A stretch of DNA of 64,000 nt from Coprobacillaceae bacterium UN01-12pH3A (GTDB lineage Bacteria > Bacillota_I > Bacilli_A > Erysipelotrichales > Coprobacillaceae). The translations under genes were made by a program, and so were the position numbers. Where the stretch lies: contig JAQENU010000012.1 of assembly GCA_027676805.1 (NCBI GenBank), positions 27,068 to 91,067 of the forward strand. Direction: 5' to 3'. The notes below the pieces were generated by a model. That model saw only the letters and a program-made list of their open reading frames with translations. It ran no database searches and was not told the DNA's origin. Positions 60,017 to 64,000 of this stretch are shown piece by piece (the first letter of the stretch is position 1; each line of letters opens with the position of its first letter).

Positions 60017-61816
60017 ATGGGAATTATCAGGCAATTAGACAAGCAGCTAGCTAATAAAATTGCTGCCGGAGAAGTGATTGAACGTCCAGCCAACGTTGTA
60101 AAAGAACTGGTCGAAAATAGTATTGATGCTTCTGCACGTTCGATTTCAATCTATATTGAAGAAGGTGGAATGCAGCTGATTAAAGTCATTGATGACGGTG
60201 ATGGAATGGATGCTATTGATGCCCGTATGTGTATAAAGACACATGCCACTAGTAAGATTAAAGATGATTTTGATTTATTCAATATCACTACTCTGGGGTT
60301 TCGCGGTGAAGCGATTCCTTCTATTGCATCAATCTCACAATTTGAATTAAAGACTTCACAGGGGATGCAGGGGTATCGTGCCTTCTATGATTTTGGCGAA
60401 TTGAAAGAAGAAGGCGAAGCCGATGCGAAAAAGGGAACAACCATTACAGTCAGAAAGTTATTCCACAACGTTCCGGCACGTTTAAAATATTTAAAAAGTG
60501 TCAATTCGGAGTTCTCGCATATTCAAGGCTTTGTTGAAAAATTTGCTTTAGCTTCTCCTCATATTGCATTCTCTTTATATCATCAGGATCGATTAATTTT
60601 CAGAACCAGTGGAAATGGACAGCTGATTGAAGTTATCGGTCAGATTTATGGATTAGGGGTCGCTAAAAATATGATCAAGGTAGAATTTAGTGATGACGAG
60701 TTTTCCATCAGCGGCTACATATCTAAAATTGATACTTCACGTGCATCAAAAGCAAACATTATTACTTTAATCAATCAAAGGGTAGTACGCAATTTAATGA
60801 CAATCGATGCAGTCAATTTAGCCTATCGTGACTATTTAGCGTCTGATCGCTTTCCCATAGCTTTTATTAATATTGAGATAGATCCTTATTTAGTTGATGT
60901 CAATGTTCATCCGGCTAAGATGGAAGTGCGTTTTTCTAAAGAAGGACAATTAAAAGAATTGGTTTATAATGGTGTAAAAGAAGCACTAAAAGAAAATGAC
61001 CTGCTTTATCAGCCCAAGAATAAGGAAACTGAAAAAGAAACGTTTAATAAGCCTTTTGCTCAGCCATCGTTTGATTTAGAACCGGTAACTTCAATAGGGG
61101 AAGAAAAAGTAGACTTAGCGCGCGCGATTCCGGAATATGTCAATCATCATATTGAAACGGTTGCAGAAGAAATGGAAGAACCATTGGTGATTAAAGAGAC
61201 ACAGCCGGTTTATCAAGAAGAAGCACCGCGACCGATAAAGAAGAAAATTTACGCTAAAACACAGATCCATGGCAGCTATATTGTGGGTGAAAATCAAGAA
61301 GGTCTTTATTTAGTTGACCAGCATGCAGCCAAAGAACGTGTTAATTATGAATACTATAAACGTAAGTTTGAAACGTTTGTTCCTATTTATCAGGATTTAC
61401 TGATTCCACTTGTGTTTGAATTTCCAATGAGTGAATTCATGATCTTAAAAGAAAAGAAAGATGCCTTATTAAAAGTAGGAATAGAGCTCATCGAATTTGG
61501 CAATAGTAGCTTTACGGTGAAAAAGTTGCCGATTTGGATGAATAATATAGATGAAAAGAAATATATTGAAGATATGTTGGAACAGATTTTAACTATTAAT
61601 AAGGTGGATCTGCCAAGTCTTCAGGAACATGCGGTGGCAACACTAAGCTGCAAGGCTTCATTGAAAGCCAATACTTATCTGACTTTGCAGGATATGCAGA
61701 CCATTTTAGATGATTTAATGCGCTGTGATAATCCTTATGTATGTCCGCACGGACGTCCGGCTGTTATTTTTTACTCAGCCTATGAATTAGAAAAATTATT
61801 TAAGAGGGTGGTATAA
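60017..61816 (+). CDS. mutL: DNA mismatch repair protein MutL (endonuclease type)
   Basis: MutL couples MutS to strand removal. The 599 residues begin with a GHKL ATPase domain (I-A-A-G-E-V-I-E-R-P, D-D-G-D-G-M, G-F-R-G-E-A). The C-terminal dimerisation domain has D-Q-H-A-A-K-E-R-V-N-Y-E near 434, matching the metal-binding D-Q-H-A-x2-E-x4-E endonuclease motif, and C-P-H-G-R-P. This agrees with an organism lacking MutH. Confidence 0.97.
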   Translation: MGIIRQLDKQLANKIAAGEVIERPANVVKELVENSIDASARSISIYIEEGGMQLIKVIDDGDGMDAIDARMCIKTHATSKIKDDFDLFNITTLGFRGEAIPSIASISQFELKTSQGMQGYRAFYDFGELKEEGEADAKKGTTITVRKLFHNVPARLKYLKSVNSEFSHIQGFVEKFALASPHIAFSLYHQDRLIFRTSGNGQLIEVIGQIYGLGVAKNMIKVEFSDDEFSISGYISKIDTSRASKANIITLINQRVVRNLMTIDAVNLAYRDYLASDRFPIAFINIEIDPYLVDVNVHPAKMEVRFSKEGQLKELVYNGVKEALKENDLLYQPKNKETEKETFNKPFAQPSFDLEPVTSIGEEKVDLARAIPEYVNHHIETVAEEMEEPLVIKETQPVYQEEAPRPIKKKIYAKTQIHGSYIVGENQEGLYLVDQHAAKERVNYEYYKRKFETFVPIYQDLLIPLVFEFPMSEFMILKEKKDALLKVGIELIEFGNSSFTVKKLPIWMNNIDEKKYIEDMLEQILTINKVDLPSLQEHAVATLSCKASLKANTYLTLQDMQTILDDLMRCDNPYVCPHGRPAVIFYSAYELEKLFKRVV

Positions 61817-62167
61817 TTGAAATCCATTATTGAAACGATATTAGAATTTGTTTTAGGCGCCATTATTATTATGATTATCAGTTACATGTTTGACAGTGTC
61901 TACGTTAAAGATTTTACAGTAGCCTTGTTAGTCGCAGTAGTGCTGGCCATCTTAAACAAATTAATCAAACCGATTTTAACGGTTCTCGCTTTTCCTATTA
62001 CATTGATGACATTGGGAATCTTCCAACTGATTGTTAATGGATTTATCTTAAAGTTAGCGACAATGATTTTAGCTCCTGATTTTCAAATCAGTTCGTTTTT
62101 CATGATGATCGTGACTTCTGTTTGTATCTCGATCATGTCCGGTATCGTAGGCATTAAAAATGACTGA
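61817..62167 (+). CDS. Phage-holin-IV-like membrane protein
   Basis: The 116-residue four-helix membrane protein resembles the PF04020 family (mycobacterial four-TMS phage-holin superfamily), with N-K-L-I-K-P-I-L near the middle. Members are common single chromosomal genes with unknown role; nothing here suggests a phage. The start is TTG 61817, after AGAGGGTGG; it directly follows the mutL stop. It overlaps miaA by 8 bases. Confidence 0.75.
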   Translation: MKSIIETILEFVLGAIIIMIISYMFDSVYVKDFTVALLVAVVLAILNKLIKPILTVLAFPITLMTLGIFQLIVNGFILKLATMILAPDFQISSFFMMIVTSVCISIMSGIVGIKND

Positions 62168-63383
62168 TCAAGTCATTGTCATTGTTGGACCGACAGCAGT
62201 CGGAAAGACAAAGCTAAGCGTTGAACTAGCACTGAAGTTAAATGGAGAAATTATCAGCGGGGATTCCATGCAGATTTATCGAGAAATGGATATTGGCACC
62301 GCAAAAGTAACGAAAGAAGAAATGCAGGGAGTCCCCCATCATCTGATTGATATTAAAAATTTTGATGAAGACTATTCTGTCAAAGAGTTTCAGCAAAATG
62401 TCAGAGACTGTATTCAAGCGATTCAAAAACGTCAGCACGTTCCGATTATTGTCGGCGGAACCGGGCTGTATATTAAGGCAGCACTGTATGACTATACATT
62501 TCAAGAAGAAACTGAGTCATTTGGTGATCCTTATCCGGATATGACAAATGAAGAACTTCATCTTCGCTTGAATCAGGTCGATCCGCTCAGTGCGCAAAAG
62601 ATTCATCCTAATAACCGCAGAAGAGTGCTGCGTGCTTTGCAGATCTTTGAACAAAGCGGAAAAAGCAAGAGTGAGCATCTATCTTCACAGCAGCATGTCT
62701 GTTTATATAATGTACGCTTCATTGGACTGACATTGCCACGTCCGCTTCTTTATGAGCGAATCAACCAGCGTGTCGATGCCATGATGAAGCTGGGGTTAAT
62801 TGAAGAAGTCGAACGACTGATACAGCTTGGCGCACTTTCGTCACATCAAAGCATGAAAGCTATAGGCTATAAAGAGTGGTTTGATTATTTCAATCAAAGT
62901 ACCAGCTTAGAAGAAACACTGGAAAAGATCAAACAGAATTCACGCCGTTATGCTAAAAGACAATATACCTGGTTTAGAAATCAGATGGATATTCATTGGC
63001 TGAATGTAAATATAGATGATTTTGATCAGACAGTGCAGGCGGCTTTAAAGTATGTGGCAAATGGTGAGCATTATCACTACATAGCATTTAATTATGCTTT
63101 TCAAGATTTGGACTATTTTAAGCATTCAGGTATTTTAGACTATTGGTTTGGCTACACTCAGGGCGAAAAAGAAAATCCGACCATGTATGAGCTTCGTACA
63201 CAGCGTTTTCATCATCAAGTTTTAATTGTCATATATTTTGATGTAACTTTGATTTCTGCGAAAGCATTGAAATCACTGTATCAGCAGGGACTAAGTGAAA
63301 AAGTGTGCAGCTATGTTAAGCCTGAATGGGCTGATGACGGAATTCAAATCGATAAATTAGTAAGAATAAAGGAGCTCGTATGA
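62160..63383 (+). CDS. miaA: tRNA dimethylallyltransferase with C-terminal extension
   Basis: MiaA transfers dimethylallyl to A37 of tRNA reading U-starting codons. The first ~300 residues are standard: P-loop G-P-T-A-V-G-K-T-K, G-D-S-M-Q-I-Y, G-G-T-G-L-Y-I-K-A and K-A-I-G-Y-K-E-W. Residues ~300-407 are an extra part not usual in the family (about 310 residues), with Y-W-F-G-Y and a Tyr/His-rich stretch. It overlaps dtd by 4 bases (ATGA). No domain was recognised in the extension. Confidence 0.93.
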   Translation: MTDQVIVIVGPTAVGKTKLSVELALKLNGEIISGDSMQIYREMDIGTAKVTKEEMQGVPHHLIDIKNFDEDYSVKEFQQNVRDCIQAIQKRQHVPIIVGGTGLYIKAALYDYTFQEETESFGDPYPDMTNEELHLRLNQVDPLSAQKIHPNNRRRVLRALQIFEQSGKSKSEHLSSQQHVCLYNVRFIGLTLPRPLLYERINQRVDAMMKLGLIEEVERLIQLGALSSHQSMKAIGYKEWFDYFNQSTSLEETLEKIKQNSRRYAKRQYTWFRNQMDIHWLNVNIDDFDQTVQAALKYVANGEHYHYIAFNYAFQDLDYFKHSGILDYWFGYTQGEKENPTMYELRTQRFHHQVLIVIYFDVTLISAKALKSLYQQGLSEKVCSYVKPEWADDGIQIDKLVRIKELV

Positions 63384-63829
63384 AAATAGTATTACAAAGA
63401 GTCACTTATGCTCAGGTAAAGGTAGATGGTAAGAGCGTCGGTCAAATTGACCAAGGCTATCTGGCTTTAGTTGGATTTACTTCGAGCGATACAGTTGAAG
63501 TCGTTGAAAAAATGGCAAATAAAATGATTGGTCTGCGTGTGTTTAGTGACCATGAAGATAAAATGAATTTGGCATTAGAGGATGTGAAGGGAGCAATTCT
63601 ATCTATTTCACAATTTACTTTATATGCTGACAGTAAAAAAGGAAGACGCCCAAGCTTCATCCAAGCCGCTAAAGGTGAAACGGCAACTTTACTCTACGAT
63701 CACTTCAATACTTATATTAGAAACAGGGGAGTGAAAGTGGAGACGGGGATCTTTGGAGCCGATATGAAAATCGAACTTCTAAACGACGGACCTGTTACCA
63801 TAATTTTAGATTCAAATGAGATTCTATAA
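63380..63829 (+). CDS. dtd: D-aminoacyl-tRNA deacylase
   Basis: Dtd removes D-amino acids from mischarged tRNA. The 149 residues start M-K-I-V-L-Q-R-V and have S-Q-F-T-L-Y-A-D (with the catalytic Gln/Thr region), K-G-R-R-P-S-F and N-D-G-P-V-T. ATGA coupling to miaA makes this the last gene of the operon. Confidence 0.96.
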   Translation: MKIVLQRVTYAQVKVDGKSVGQIDQGYLALVGFTSSDTVEVVEKMANKMIGLRVFSDHEDKMNLALEDVKGAILSISQFTLYADSKKGRRPSFIQAAKGETATLLYDHFNTYIRNRGVKVETGIFGADMKIELLNDGPVTIILDSNEIL

Positions 63830-63860
63830 AATATCTGATAAATTTCAGATATTTTTTTGT
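63829..63860 (+). terminator. Intrinsic terminator after dtd
   Basis: AATATCTGA (63830-63838) and TCAGATATT (63845-63853) followed by TTTTT. Confidence 0.8.
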
Positions 63861-63950
63861 ATAAAAAAATAAATGTGGATAATAATATAGTAGGATTACC
63901 ACAGAACTAGACAAAAATGCAAAAAAAAGTAAAAAAAAGCAAGAAAAGAC

Positions 63951-63979
63951 TTGTCAAAGGGGAAAGGACGTGGTAATAT
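63951..63979 (+). promoter_or_regulatory. Strong promoter with A-rich UP-like element
   Basis: TTGTCA (63951-63956), 17-base spacer and TAATAT (63974-63979), preceded by a ~40-base A-rich stretch. It resembles ribosomal or tRNA operon promoters; the transcript is outside the window. Confidence 0.6.
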
Positions 63980-64000
63980 AAACAGGCAGTCCAATCAAGG

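Noticed and set aside
61817..62167. Holin-like gene as evidence of a prophage
   Set aside because: No other phage gene is near; the family is common as a single chromosomal gene, and it is embedded between mutL and miaA.
63874..63882. DnaA box as a sign of a replication origin
   Set aside because: A single box without a cluster, dnaA or dnaN gene is expected by chance.
1..64000. CRISPR arrays, insertion sequences, tRNA genes
   Set aside because: No regularly spaced direct repeats, transposase frames or tRNA cloverleaf patterns were seen on reading; a dedicated tRNA search was not possible.

Overview
The window looks like a chromosomal segment of a low-GC, Gram-positive, endospore-forming member of the Firmicutes. 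The gene orders match Bacillus subtilis blocks (dacB-spmA-spmB-rluB; gpsB-rnpB; tseB-dnaD-nth; recU-ponA; rodZ-pgsA-cinA-recA-rny-ymdB-spoVS-miaB-ricA-cotE-mutS-mutL). The short pyruvate kinase, the four-gene spoVA operon and the overall divergence suggest an Erysipelotrichia-like lineage rather than a Bacillus; this placement is inference. TGA is used as a stop. No insertion sequence, prophage, CRISPR array or tRNA gene was seen. No gene-free gap reaches 300 bases once rnpB is counted; the largest (about 270 bases, recA-rny) may hold a small RNA.

Layout. 1-5.6 kb: a truncated nucleotidyltransferase/sugar-kinase fusion, a DprA-like protein, a rhomboid protease, a zinc-ribbon membrane protein, a HAD phosphatase and a GNAT enzyme. 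5.6-8.8 kb: rpsO with a probable leader, then pnp and maf. 8.9-13.5 kb: HAD phosphatase, a membrane protein and spoVAC-AD-AE-AF behind a sigma-G/F-type promoter. 13.6-19.4 kb: scpA-scpB, pyk, an unlisted 37-residue membrane protein, a Na/Pi cotransporter and a P1-type peptidase. 19.4-23.1 kb: metallo-hydrolase, S66 peptidase, two tandem Rrf2 regulators and a third HAD phosphatase. 23.1-26.3 kb: ribU on the minus strand under an FMN riboswitch, then two paralogous membrane proteins. 26.3-29.2 kb: dacB-spmA-spmB-rluB (minus). 29.3-35.3 kb: lipoprotein, MATE exporter and two fused ABC ATPase/permeases. 35.3-39.5 kb: ferredoxin, an acidic anchored protein and cmk-der-gpsA. 39.5-44.3 kb: spoVIF, spoIVA, hup, a YugP-type metallopeptidase and tseB-dnaD-nth. 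44.3-48.6 kb: recU-ponA (minus), gpsB and rnpB. 48.7-63.8 kb: the rodZ-to-mutL block, then a holin-like membrane protein, miaA and dtd. The right edge carries a strong promoter whose transcript lies outside.

How the genes fit together. Sporulation genes are scattered in five places: spoVA (DPA channel), dacB/spmA/spmB (cortex and core dehydration), spoVIF/spoIVA (coat assembly), spoVS and cotE (outer coat). A housekeeping set covers RNA turnover (pnp, rny, ricA, rnpB), DNA repair and recombination (recA, recU, nth, mutS, mutL), chromosome condensation (scpA, scpB, hup) and cell-wall growth (ponA, gpsB, rodZ, tseB). Riboflavin appears to be imported through RibU under FMN control.
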